A stretch of DNA of 46,477 nucleotides, taken from the NCBI GenBank assembly GCA_002723275.1, contig PBNZ01000020.1:33709-80185 (forward strand), read 5' to 3'. A program made the translations under genes and the position numbers. Source of the DNA: Planctomycetaceae bacterium. GTDB lineage: Bacteria > Planctomycetota > Planctomycetia > Pirellulales > Pirellulaceae. Position 1 is the stretch's first letter. Each line of letters opens with the position of its first letter. This document shows, piece after piece, positions 17,296 to 25,685 of the stretch. The notes below the pieces were generated by a model that worked only from the letters and a program-made list of their open reading frames with translations, was not told where the DNA came from and did no database searches.

Positions 17296-20200
17296 ATGCT
17301 CAAAGCACTCGAACTTAACGGCTTCAAAAGCTTTGCCGATAAGACTCGCTTTGAATTTCCGCCGGGGATTACCGTCGTCGTGGGACCCAATGGGTCGGGC
17401 AAATCAAACATTGTTGACGCGATCAAATGGGTACTTGGCGAACAAAGTGCCAAAAGTCTTCGCGGACGCGAGATGGCCGACGTGATCTTTAAGGGATCGG
17501 GCGGAGCGCCGGGAACCCGCCGCGCAGCCAATACCGCCGAGGCCACCATCTTTTTCGAGAATCAGGACCGATTGCTTCCAGTCGATTCCGACGAGGTTCG
17601 CATCACACGTCGAGTCTACCGAAGTGGCGAAGGCGAGTACCTGATTAATGGCGACGCCTGCCGCCTTCGGGACGTCCGAGATCTTTGCCGTGGCACGGGA
17701 GTCGGCACCGATGCTTACAGCTTGATCGAGCAGGGCAAGGTCGATACTTTACTACAGGCATCGGCCCGGGAACGGCGTGCCATTTTTGAGGAAGCGGCGG
17801 GAATTAGTCGCTTCAAGGCCAAGAAGGTCGAAACGCAACGTCGCCTGGAACGCGTCGAGCAGAATCTAACACGCCTGGCCGACATTGTCGACGAAGTTGA
17901 AAGTCGACTGCGAAGCGTCCGCAATCAGGCTTCCAAGGCGCGTCGCTACAAGGAATACAATGACCGCCTGCGTGAGCTACGAACTCATGTCGGCATGACC
18001 GACTGGCGACGACTGACAGGGCGTCTGAATGCGTTAAACCAACGACTCCAGGAAACCCAACAGGAACTAGAAACCCTCCAGAGTTCTCTAACGGAGAACG
18101 AGGCATCTCAACGCGATGTCGATCAACAGACAGAGCAAGTCGCAACAACGCTTCACGAGGCGGAATCTTCGGTAGCCAACGTGCGCGAACAGATGGCCCA
18201 CCATCGCTCAGCCGTGCAACATGAGCGAGAACGCCTGGCCGAACTCGAACACGAGATTCATCGATTTCGGCGTCAAGGGTTGTCAATGACATCCCGCGCG
18301 GGCGACCTCGGCCATCAAGTCGACGAAATCCAGAAGCACGTGGATTCAGCAGCCGAAGTTGACGCCGAGGTTCGAACACGACTTGCCGGATTTGAGACCG
18401 AACTCGAGACAACGACAAAAGCCATTGACGAGCGACGTCTGGAATTAGATCGAAGACGAAAAGAACATGGTAACCTCCTGCGTGCCGCCGGAGACCTGGG
18501 ACGCGAAATCAGTTCCTTGGATGCGGAAATCGAAGCATCCCAGCACTCGGTCAACCGCAGCGAAAAACAACACCAGACGTTGACTCAACAACTGGAGTCG
18601 GCGATCGAGGAACTTACGAACAAACAAGAGGCTGAGCATACTCTGGAGGATCTGGAACGTAATACGCGAGACGAACTTGGAAAAGTTCGAAGGATCCTGC
18701 AGGCCCGAGAACAGCGACTCAACCTGACTCAACAAGACCTCATCGATCGACAACGGCGTCATGCCGTCGCCAATGAACGAGCGAATGTGCTCGAAGACCT
18801 TGAACGGCGACGAGAAGGACTTAGCCCTGGTGTAAAGTCTGTTTTGGCGGAAGCTCAAGAAGTGACGATGGGGCCCCTGAAGTCCGTCCACGGCCTCGTG
18901 GCCGACTTGATTCGAGTCGATGTGGGCATGGCTCCGCTCATCGACGTTGCCCTCGGCGACCTGACGGAACATGTGATTGTCTCCGACCACAGCTTGGCTG
19001 AGGCGATTGCTGCGGGTGAAATACAGCCCAAAGGACGATTGGGGCTCTTGCAGCTTGCTCCTGCTGAAACGAACGACGAGGGGAGCTTTGCGAATCTGAC
19101 AGGAGCTCGTGGCGTCCTGGGTCGTGCCGACAAATTCATCGAAGTCGATAAGCCCTTCCAAGATCTCGTCCAACATTTACTCTGCAACACTTGGTGCGTC
19201 GAAACGTTGAGCGATGCTCTGCGATTACGACAGGAACACGCTTCATCATCTCTGCGATTCGTCACCCGATCGGGTGAATTACTGCAGGCTGATGGACGGC
19301 TGCTAGCCGGTCCGCGCCAGGCTGGCGTTGGCCTGGTCTCACGAAGAAGTGAATTACGATCACTTCAACAAGAGATCATCGAATTGGCTTCTCAGATCCG
19401 CCAGTCTGAGAACAAGTCGGAACAACTTAAATCCGAAATCGGCGAGGCGGAAGAAACGGTCGAGGATAAGTCGAATGCGTACAATGCGGCGGCTGCCGAT
19501 CTGACGGAAGCTCGCGTCCAGTGCCGCGCAGCCGGTGATCGCCATGCGATCCTTGGCGAGCAGCTCGAAGGCGTATCCACCGAGTTAATCCAGGCACAGG
19601 AAAAACTTAATCAAGCTCAGCAGCAACGTGGGAATCAAACGTCACGACAAAAAACGATTTCCGATCAGGTTCATCACCTTGAAACCGAGCTTGAGGAGCG
19701 ACAAGAGCAACTCAACCAAGATGAACGTAAAAAGCAGGATCAAACCGCTCAGGTAACCACCGTCAAGGTTGAGCTAGCCAAGAGTGAGCAACGACTTGAT
19801 AACCTCAAGGGACAGTTGATCCGGTTTCAAGAAGACCAGAAAGACCGTACCCGCGCGCTCGATGAACTCCAATCCCAGTTGCAGCAAGCGCGAAGCCGAC
19901 ATCGCCAAAGTTCACGACTGATTCTCGATTCCACCAGCCAACTCGCCGAACTTTACCTGGCGGACGAACATTGGCAGCGAAAAATCAGCCATTTCGAACT
20001 TCAGCGAGAATCGCTGCACCAACAAAAGCTCGAATTTCAACGTGTTATCCGAGAAAACCGTGGACAGCTGCACCAGCTGAAGGAATCCCGACATCATGCT
20101 GAATTAGAGGCCAACCAGGCCGAATTGGAGCGTGAGGGCCTGGCTAGCCGTGTGCGCGAAGACTATCAGATCGAATTGTCGGAGGTCGATGATGAGACCG

Positions 20201-20979
20201 ATATCCCGGATGAAGAAGCTCGGCAACGGGAAGAGATCGACCAAGAAATTGAGGAATTGCGGCGCAAGCTCAGTAACATAGGCGCCGTGAATATGGCGGC
20301 TCTTGAGGAAATCGAAGACCTGGAGCAAAGACACGAGACTCTCGCTGCTCAATACCAGGACCTTTCCGACGCCAAAGATTCTCTCGCTCGAATCATTCAC
20401 AAAATCAATGCCGACAGTCGTCGACTGTTCACCGAAAGTCTGGAACACATTCGAACGAATTTCCAGGCGCTCTTCCGTCGAGTCTTTGGCGGCGGCCAAG
20501 CCGACATTGTCCTCGAAGAGGGCGTCGATATCCTGGAGGCTGGCATCGACATCATTGCCACGCCTCCCGGCAAACACTCACTGGGAATCTCATTGCTCAG
20601 TGGCGGTGAGCGAGCCCTGACGGCCGTCACCCTCTTGCTAGCAATCTTTCAATATCGCCCCAGTCCGTTTTGCGTATTGGACGAAGTAGATGGTCCACTC
20701 GATGAAGCGAACATCGGTCGCTTTACCGACGTATTGACGGAGTTCTTGCAGTGGACGAAATTTGTCGTCGTGACGCATTCCAAGAAAACGATGACGGCAG
20801 CCACCACCCTGTACGGCGTAACGATGCAAGAATCCGGGATCTCCAAGCGAGTCTCGGTTCAGTTTGAAGACGTTTCCGATGGCGGCCACATCCGTACCGA
20901 GGCAATTCACAACTCTTCGGAGAGCGATCCCCCCCCGGATGGCCCCCCGGACGACACCGACGATGAGCAAGCCGCGTAA
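17296..20979 (+). CDS. smc: Chromosome segregation protein SMC
   Basis: SMC is the ATPase of the condensin-like complex that organises and segregates the chromosome. The head has Walker A (GPNGSGKSN, residues 30-38). Long coiled coils (about 165-505 and 660-1010) flank a hinge (about 515-640). The C-terminal head has the signature LLSGGERALTAVTLLLAI and Walker B with VLDEVDGPLDEAN. The 1227-residue length is typical. Start is ATG 17296, giving the family start MLKALELNGFKSFADK; an in-frame GTG three codons earlier is less likely. The Pro/Asp-rich 25-residue tail is not a conserved part of the family. scpA and scpB are not adjacent. Confidence 0.97.
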   Translation: MLKALELNGFKSFADKTRFEFPPGITVVVGPNGSGKSNIVDAIKWVLGEQSAKSLRGREMADVIFKGSGGAPGTRRAANTAEATIFFENQDRLLPVDSDEVRITRRVYRSGEGEYLINGDACRLRDVRDLCRGTGVGTDAYSLIEQGKVDTLLQASARERRAIFEEAAGISRFKAKKVETQRRLERVEQNLTRLADIVDEVESRLRSVRNQASKARRYKEYNDRLRELRTHVGMTDWRRLTGRLNALNQRLQETQQELETLQSSLTENEASQRDVDQQTEQVATTLHEAESSVANVREQMAHHRSAVQHERERLAELEHEIHRFRRQGLSMTSRAGDLGHQVDEIQKHVDSAAEVDAEVRTRLAGFETELETTTKAIDERRLELDRRRKEHGNLLRAAGDLGREISSLDAEIEASQHSVNRSEKQHQTLTQQLESAIEELTNKQEAEHTLEDLERNTRDELGKVRRILQAREQRLNLTQQDLIDRQRRHAVANERANVLEDLERRREGLSPGVKSVLAEAQEVTMGPLKSVHGLVADLIRVDVGMAPLIDVALGDLTEHVIVSDHSLAEAIAAGEIQPKGRLGLLQLAPAETNDEGSFANLTGARGVLGRADKFIEVDKPFQDLVQHLLCNTWCVETLSDALRLRQEHASSSLRFVTRSGELLQADGRLLAGPRQAGVGLVSRRSELRSLQQEIIELASQIRQSENKSEQLKSEIGEAEETVEDKSNAYNAAAADLTEARVQCRAAGDRHAILGEQLEGVSTELIQAQEKLNQAQQQRGNQTSRQKTISDQVHHLETELEERQEQLNQDERKKQDQTAQVTTVKVELAKSEQRLDNLKGQLIRFQEDQKDRTRALDELQSQLQQARSRHRQSSRLILDSTSQLAELYLADEHWQRKISHFELQRESLHQQKLEFQRVIRENRGQLHQLKESRHHAELEANQAELEREGLASRVREDYQIELSEVDDETDIPDEEARQREEIDQEIEELRRKLSNIGAVNMAALEEIEDLEQRHETLAAQYQDLSDAKDSLARIIHKINADSRRLFTESLEHIRTNFQALFRRVFGGGQADIVLEEGVDILEAGIDIIATPPGKHSLGISLLSGGERALTAVTLLLAIFQYRPSPFCVLDEVDGPLDEANIGRFTDVLTEFLQWTKFVVVTHSKKTMTAATTLYGVTMQESGISKRVSVQFEDVSDGGHIRTEAIHNSSESDPPPDGPPDDTDDEQAA

Positions 20980-21444
20980 CGGGACGTCAAAATCGTTACA
21001 AACGCCAAAAGTTCACACGCGCTTGCCGCCAGGCACCAATAAAACGATCCACGGGGAATTTACCTGGAAGAAAATCTGTGGGGTTCGCTCCGATTTCCGG
21101 TCCAACAACACAAGTACTGTTTTTTTAGGGAGTTACGCCACGATCAACGGCAAATTTCCACCTCTCATTAGCTTTCCTACCCGCCTTTTAGCCGTTCACA
21201 ACGGCACGACTGCTCAAAGTTTCTAAAGTAATACCCCCCTTTGAAACGAAACATACTTTCGGAAGGCGTTATGTCATCGACGACCGGCAACTGCTGTTTG
21301 GCGATCCAAAGCGTTTTCTGAGGGGGGTTCCTGCCGAAGGCTTCATGCCTGAGCGGGTTCATAGATTTTGAGTACTGCAACACTCTTGATGAGCCTGCTG
21401 CGCTTGTTCCCTACCTCCGTTGCATTCGCTTACAGCGTTTGCTC

Positions 21445-21458
21445 AGTGACGTGTCACT
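21445..21458. promoter_or_regulatory. Perfect palindrome AGTGAC-GT-GTCACT, possible operator
   Basis: Two 6-base arms surround GT. It lies about 280 bases before the HTH-receiver start codon inside a long non-coding region. Its size fits a binding site for a dimeric regulator. No second copy was seen in this window, so this is only a candidate. Confidence 0.3.
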
Positions 21459-21619
21459 TCCTTGCATGGGGCGACGGATTGCTACCAGCATTTAAGTGAA
21501 TCTGAGTTAACACTGGAACGATGTGTCGAACTCAGAAGGATCTGAGCTCAGCCACAGAGAAGCGAACTTGTGTAGCGTATTGCCCCGACCCAGACATTTT
21601 GAGCGATGTAGATCTTGTA

Positions 21620-21694
21620 GTTGCGATGGATCGCAACGCCAAAATCTGCGGAGTAAAGAATGGGGGCCAAACGCCGTGGACGTGGCGTTGCCAC
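21620..21694 (+). promoter_or_regulatory. Cluster of RNA hairpins in the leader of the HTH-receiver gene
   Basis: Hairpin 1 is perfect: GTTGCGA (21620-21626), loop TGGA, TCGCAAC (21631-21637). Hairpin 2 is perfect: AACGCC (21670-21675), 8-base loop, GGCGTT (21684-21689). A third stem, GTGGC (21682-21686), loop GTT, GCCAC (21690-21694), uses part of hairpin 2, so the two exclude each other. The downstream gene starts at 21739 with GGAG 8 bases before it. Alternative stems this close to a start codon suggest leader-based control, but no known riboswitch class was recognised. Confidence 0.35.
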
Positions 21695-21738
21695 TGCCAT
21701 GGCCTGTTAAGTCAACGTGGAGCAATGGAGAACCTGTA

Positions 21739-22311
21739 ATGAAGGTCTTCACAACTGGTCAGGTCGCAAAGATCTGCAAGGTAGCCCCGCGCACTGTCAG
21801 CAAATGGTTTGACTCGGGCCGGTTAAAGGGTTACCGGATCCCCGGATCCCAAGACCGACGAATCCCGCGCGAGTACTTGATCAAATTTCTGAAAGAGCAC
21901 GGCATGCCCCTTGGTGACCTCGAAGATGAGGCAATGGCCAAGGTCCTTATCGTCGCTCAGGATCAAGTTTTAATCGAGAACCTGCGGCGGGAGCTACCAC
22001 CCGAAAAGTCCTTCCGTGTTGCAGTCGCAGCCAGCGGATTCGAAGCAGGCATTCAAGCCGAAAGCTTCCATCCCGATTGCATCATCGTTGACTTCTCGAT
22101 CGGAAAAGTCGAAGCCCTGCAAATCTGTCAGAATCTGCGTCGCAATAGCGACTTTGCTAAGACGATCTTGATCGCCTTGCTACCTGATGACGGCAGTTCG
22201 ATGAGCTTTGATCGATCGAGTATCAACGAAACGTTCAAGAAGCCGTTTGATGCGGCATTATTGGCGGAAAGACTCCGAACGCTGATCGGTGCAAAGAAGG
22301 AGCTCGTCTAG
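21739..22311 (+). CDS. Helix-turn-helix plus receiver-domain regulator
   Basis: The N-terminus (residues 5-50) is a winged helix of the excisionase/MerR-like kind: TTGQVAKICKVAPRTVSKWFDSGRL, read in two parts, followed by RRIPREYLIKFL. Residues about 67-187 form a receiver-like domain with the candidate phospho-acceptor D118 in IIVDFS and the conserved Lys in FKKPF. The acidic pocket is reduced: the position of the usual Asp pair reads VAQDQ. The order, DNA binding first and receiver second, is the reverse of ordinary response regulators. It has no kinase neighbour. Start at 21739 follows GGAG; the frame is open upstream but not coding-like. Likely a cytoplasmic DNA-binding regulator. Confidence 0.88.
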   Translation: MKVFTTGQVAKICKVAPRTVSKWFDSGRLKGYRIPGSQDRRIPREYLIKFLKEHGMPLGDLEDEAMAKVLIVAQDQVLIENLRRELPPEKSFRVAVAASGFEAGIQAESFHPDCIIVDFSIGKVEALQICQNLRRNSDFAKTILIALLPDDGSSMSFDRSSINETFKKPFDAALLAERLRTLIGAKKELV

Positions 22312-22625
22312 AATCGCTTTCGGGCGTTTCAGAATACGACTTCGCCGACCCTGATTAAACCGTTGCAGATAGACCCCTGTGACGGATAATTTCTCGATAT
22401 TTAAATGCATGGGGTGGTCGAGTTTTTCGGCCACTGGACGGAGGGCTACCCGCCCGACGTCCAACCCAAGCATTTTCGCTTTTTTACCGCTTTTCTCGTT
22501 GTCGAGAGGCTCTCCCTGCGGTACGCATACTGGGCATATTAGCTTGCCTATCGATCCCCCACCTTTGACTGGATGACGGATACCCCCCGTGGTGTTTTCG
22601 CGGTCTGTGGTACACATTGGTAGAT
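22312..22625. other. Intergenic region before moaC
   Basis: About 310 bases without a supported gene. It contains a 7-bp hairpin with a T-rich loop at 22414-22434 (GTGGTCG / CGGCCAC, one wobble pair), which might end the upstream transcript. A minus-strand frame crosses it but runs into the HTH-receiver gene and shows no family feature. Confidence 0.4.
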
Positions 22626-23123
22626 ATGGCTGATCTAACCCATTTTGACGAAGACGGCTCGAGCCGCATGGTTGATGTCGGTTCCAAGCCGATCACCGCT
22701 AGGATGGCCCGGGCGATGGCAAGCATTTCGATGCAACCCTCGACATTGGATTTGATTCGAGACCGACAATTATCCAAGGGTGATGTTCTTGGTGTTTCCC
22801 GTTTGGCAGCGATTATGGCGGCCAAGCGGACCGACGAATTAATTCCACTATGTCACTCGCTCCCGCTGACCTCGGTTGAAATCCGGTTTAGTTTCAATGG
22901 TGATTCCATCCTCGAGATCGAAACTCAGGTGGAAACCCAGGCACAAACGGGCGTGGAAATGGAGGCACTCACAGCAGCCTCCGTCGCAGCCCTGACGGTT
23001 TATGATATGTGTAAGGCGGTTGACCGTGGGATGACGATTGAAAATGTCTCTCTGCTCGAAAAAACGGGAGGCAAGAGCGGTCACTACGTGAAGCCCTCAC
23101 GCCCAAAAGGATCCGATAAGTGA
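22626..23123 (+). CDS. moaC: Cyclic pyranopterin monophosphate synthase
   Basis: MoaC acts with MoaA in the first step of molybdenum cofactor synthesis, converting the cyclic 8,9-dihydro-GTP intermediate to cPMP. Signatures are MVDVGSKPITARMA at the N-terminus, LIPLCHSLPLT in the middle, and GVEMEALTAASVAALTVYDMCKA, followed by a Lys-rich end with KSGHY. The 165 residues match the family. The ATG at 22626 is preferred; an in-frame TTG three codons earlier is possible and neither has a strong ribosome-binding site. The stop overlaps the start of the polyprenyl synthase gene (GTGA). No other mo-cofactor gene is nearby. Confidence 0.95.
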   Translation: MADLTHFDEDGSSRMVDVGSKPITARMARAMASISMQPSTLDLIRDRQLSKGDVLGVSRLAAIMAAKRTDELIPLCHSLPLTSVEIRFSFNGDSILEIETQVETQAQTGVEMEALTAASVAALTVYDMCKAVDRGMTIENVSLLEKTGGKSGHYVKPSRPKGSDK

Positions 23124-24121
23124 GCCAGGCGATCAATTCAGATACGGCACCCGGTCCCCTCCAAGCCCTTTATGCTCCCATTAAGGATGAGCTGGCGGCT
23201 GCCGAAGCCGTGTTTCGAGACGCTCTTCACAGTGAGTCCCCGTTCGTCGACGATCTGCTGCAATACGGAGGTCAACTCGGAGGAAAGCGGCTTCGCCCAG
23301 CCCTACTCCTTCTCACGGCAAAGGCGACCGGAGAGATTAGCACCGATCACTACACGTTGGCGGCTGTGATCGAAATGATCCACACCGCCACGCTCGTCCA
23401 CGACGACGTATTGGACGAAGCGGCCAAGCGGCGTCATCTCGCGACTGTCAACTCGCGATGGAATAATGAAGCAAGTGTTTTACTGGGCGACTACCTGTTC
23501 ACTCACGCCTTCCATCTTGCGAGTACTCTCGAGAGCACCTACGCCTGCCGTCGCATTGGATTGAGCACGAATCTTGTTTGCGAGGGGGAGCTCCGCCAGG
23601 TTGGCAATCGCGGGAATCACAGTCTCTCAGAAGACGAATATTACGCCATTATCAACGGAAAAACCGCCGAACTGTGTGCCTGTGCCTGCCATCTGGGTGC
23701 CAAGTATAGCGGCGCTAGCGAATCGCGAATTACCGGGATGGAGCGGTTCGGACGCGACTTAGGAATGGCATTCCAAATTGCCGACGATTTGTTGGATCTG
23801 CTTGGTGATGAATCGGCGACGGGTAAATCACTGGGCACTGACCTCGATAAGGAAAAGCCCACGCTTCCTATCATTCGACTCTACCACAATTCCCCCGCTG
23901 CCGATCGAGACGCGTTAGTGCAGCTACTCGAGTCAAAGTCAGAATCCGATCGGAGCGAACTGCTCAAACGGCTGAAGGCATCCGATGCGATTGAATACAC
24001 CCGCGAGAAGGCTGCTCATCTTGCTGCCGCCGCCCGTCGAGAGGTCGAGGCATTGCCATCCTCCGATGCCCGTGACATTCTGGCCGACCTGACTGACTTC
24101 GTGATCGCTCGATCAATGTGA
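23120..24121 (+). CDS. Polyprenyl diphosphate synthase (IspB-like)
   Basis: This prenyltransferase joins isopentenyl diphosphate units into a long chain, probably for the quinone side chain. The first Asp-rich motif is VHDDVLDEA (D95, D96, D99), the second is IADDLLDLLGDE (D222, D223, D226). GGKRLRPALLLL near residue 55 is the usual substrate-binding segment. The 333 residues fit the octaprenyl/solanesyl type; chain length cannot be read reliably. The start is GTG 23120, overlapping the moaC stop by 4 bases, so the two genes are translationally coupled though their pathways differ. Confidence 0.93.
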   Translation: MSQAINSDTAPGPLQALYAPIKDELAAAEAVFRDALHSESPFVDDLLQYGGQLGGKRLRPALLLLTAKATGEISTDHYTLAAVIEMIHTATLVHDDVLDEAAKRRHLATVNSRWNNEASVLLGDYLFTHAFHLASTLESTYACRRIGLSTNLVCEGELRQVGNRGNHSLSEDEYYAIINGKTAELCACACHLGAKYSGASESRITGMERFGRDLGMAFQIADDLLDLLGDESATGKSLGTDLDKEKPTLPIIRLYHNSPAADRDALVQLLESKSESDRSELLKRLKASDAIEYTREKAAHLAAAARREVEALPSSDARDILADLTDFVIARSM

Positions 24122-24191
24122 TAGCCGGGCAACTTTCCTCGCTCAGGCCGCTACGGTCACAGATTCGTAGCAGTCGATAGGTTGCGATCCA

Positions 24192-24662
24192 TTACTTTGC
24201 ATCGGATGAGTCTCTGTCGAGCATCGGGGCTAGTTCGTCGACAAAGTCTCGAACATCCTTGAATTCTCGATAGACACTGGCGAACCGGACAAAAGCCACC
24301 TGGTCGACAAACCGCAGCTTCTGCATCAATAACTCACCGATCGTCTGACTATCGATCTCATTATCATCGCGATCATAGAGTTGTTGCTCGACGTCGGAAA
24401 CGATTGCCATAATCTGATCATCGCTGACGGGCCGCTTCCAACAGGCCTTGGCCAATCCGCTGCGAATTTTTTCCCGGTCGTACAGTTCGCGAACCTTATC
24501 CTTTTTGACAATTTTGAGATCGATTTCCTCGAGCCGCTCGTAGGTGGTGTACCGACGCTTGCAGCTTGAGCACTCTCTCCGCCGGCGAATGGAAAAACCA
24601 TCTTGGCTGGTACGAGAATCGACGACGCGATCATTGTCGACATGGCAATACGGACATTTCAT
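24192..24662 (-). CDS. nrdR: Transcriptional repressor NrdR
   Basis: NrdR represses ribonucleotide reductase genes according to the ATP/dATP level. The N-terminal zinc ribbon has C3, C6, C31 and C34 with MKCPYC, DSR and RRRRECSSCKRRYTTYER. The ATP-cone follows (about residues 47-137) with KKDKVRELYDREKIRSGL and ending in VAFVRFASVYREF. The 156 residues match the family. It is convergent with the polyprenyl synthase gene. No nrd genes are adjacent, so the targets are elsewhere. Confidence 0.97.
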   Translation of the reverse strand: MKCPYCHVDNDRVVDSRTSQDGFSIRRRRECSSCKRRYTTYERLEEIDLKIVKKDKVRELYDREKIRSGLAKACWKRPVSDDQIMAIVSDVEQQLYDRDDNEIDSQTIGELLMQKLRFVDQVAFVRFASVYREFKDVRDFVDELAPMLDRDSSDAK

Positions 24663-24740
24663 AGACGTCGTCGCCTTGGTTTCAGTTACTCACGACTCAA
24701 GCCTGGGTCATCATACCCCTGTTATCAGTCCCGTGTCATC

Positions 24741-24780
24741 ACGCCTGTGCAACGTGCCTGTGCCAACGTGCCTGTGCCCA
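24741..24780. repeat. Short tandem repeat, 14-bp unit CGTGCCTGTGCCAA
   Basis: Two 14-base units (24753-24766 and 24767-24780, the second ending in CCA) are preceded by a shorter 12-base version (24741-24752). It lies between nrdR and the DUF1080 gene, upstream of both. It may be a slippage product or repeated binding sites. Confidence 0.55.
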
Positions 24781-24935
24781 CATGATAGCTATCTGAAACA
24801 TCCTGAGGAACCATAAAAGGCCTAAAGCCGGATTTCCGCCGCCAACCACAGCGAATCAACGACTGCCCCAAGTCGCATCATCCCTTCACAAACGCTATTA
24901 TCGTGGGAAGTTGAGTCCTGACACCCTCTCTTGAA

Positions 24936-25628
24936 ATGAGCTCCGAAATGATTCGCACAATCCTCGCAGCCTCACTGACAATTTGTTTCTTGGCGATCCC
25001 TACCTGGGCCGACGAGGTTGAAAAATCGGCCCCGAATCAATCGACCCAAGAACAAACGGCGAAAAATGTGACATTATTCGACGGAAAAACGTTGAAGGGA
25101 TGGCGCATTATCAAGAGCTTCGACTTTATGGATCACGGCGAAATCAAGGTGAACGATGGGGTAATCCAACTGGGGCAGGGATCGCCCGCAACCGGCATTT
25201 CCTGGAAAGGCGAGCTACCAAAAATCAACTATGAGCTGAGTCTTCAGGCGAAGAGGACCGAGGGCGACGACTTTTTCTGTGGCCTCACCTTTCCGATCAA
25301 GGATGAGTTCTGTTCGTTGATTGTTGGCGGCTGGAGAGGCCAAGTTGTCGGTCTATCGAATCTTGATGATTTTTCAGCGATCGAAAATGAGACAACACGG
25401 GTGATCGAATTCGAAAAAGACCGCTGGTACCCCATCCGGCTCGTGGTACTCGACGACAAGATCACCATTTACATCGACAAAAAGAAAGTGATCGATATCG
25501 ATACGGACCACAAGTTCTCCATTTGGTGGGAACAAGAGCCGGTCACTCCTCTAGGCATCGTGACCTGGAATACAGGGGGTGCGATCAAAGATTTGAAGCT
25601 GAAGCAGGTGGACGCGAAGAAGAAATAA
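24936..25628 (+). CDS. Secreted DUF1080 (3-keto-disaccharide hydrolase-like) protein
   Basis: A signal peptide (residues about 1-25, ending WADE) is followed by a single concanavalin-like beta-sandwich of the DUF1080/PF06439 type. Its opening VTLFDGKTLKGWRI matches the family, and the later WYPIRLVVLDDKITIYIDKK and IGIVTWNTGG-like strands (here LGIVTWNTGGAIKDLKL) close the fold. The 230 residues fit a single domain. The family is very expanded in planctomycetes; some members act on 3-keto-glycosides. I cannot see the substrate. Two starts are possible, 24936 and 24948, neither with a strong ribosome-binding site. Confidence 0.88.
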   Translation: MSSEMIRTILAASLTICFLAIPTWADEVEKSAPNQSTQEQTAKNVTLFDGKTLKGWRIIKSFDFMDHGEIKVNDGVIQLGQGSPATGISWKGELPKINYELSLQAKRTEGDDFFCGLTFPIKDEFCSLIVGGWRGQVVGLSNLDDFSAIENETTRVIEFEKDRWYPIRLVVLDDKITIYIDKKKVIDIDTDHKFSIWWEQEPVTPLGIVTWNTGGAIKDLKLKQVDAKKK

Positions 25629-25685
25629 CGAGACCGGATCAGACTCGTTAAGAGAGGCTCATTTCAAGGTCAGGCTGTCGAGCAG

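Larger units (their letters stand above)
20980..21738. other. Long non-coding stretch between smc and the HTH-receiver gene
   Basis: No convincing gene is seen in about 760 bases. Open frames here lack family features, and two overlap neighbours antisense or in another frame. It holds the AGTGAC palindrome at 21445-21458 and the hairpins at 21620-21694, both listed separately. The hairpins lie in the last 120 bases before the next start codon, so a long, structured 5' leader or a small RNA gene is possible. Confidence 0.5.

Noticed and set aside
20864-21226. A 120-residue plus-strand frame at the end of smc
   Set aside because: About a third lies inside smc in another frame and the rest is low-complexity Thr/Pro/Lys sequence without a ribosome-binding site.
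21523-21738. N-terminal extension of the HTH-receiver protein
   Set aside because: The frame is open, but the HTH begins right after ATG 21739, which has a GGAG site, and the upstream residues are not protein-like and overlie the hairpins.
22258-22617. A 119-residue minus-strand frame between the HTH-receiver gene and moaC
   Set aside because: It runs into the 3' end of the HTH-receiver gene, has no motif, and the start region lies against the moaC promoter side.
22312-22625. Molybdenum cofactor riboswitch before moaC
   Set aside because: Only one small wobble-containing hairpin was seen, and no match to the known motif could be recognised by eye.
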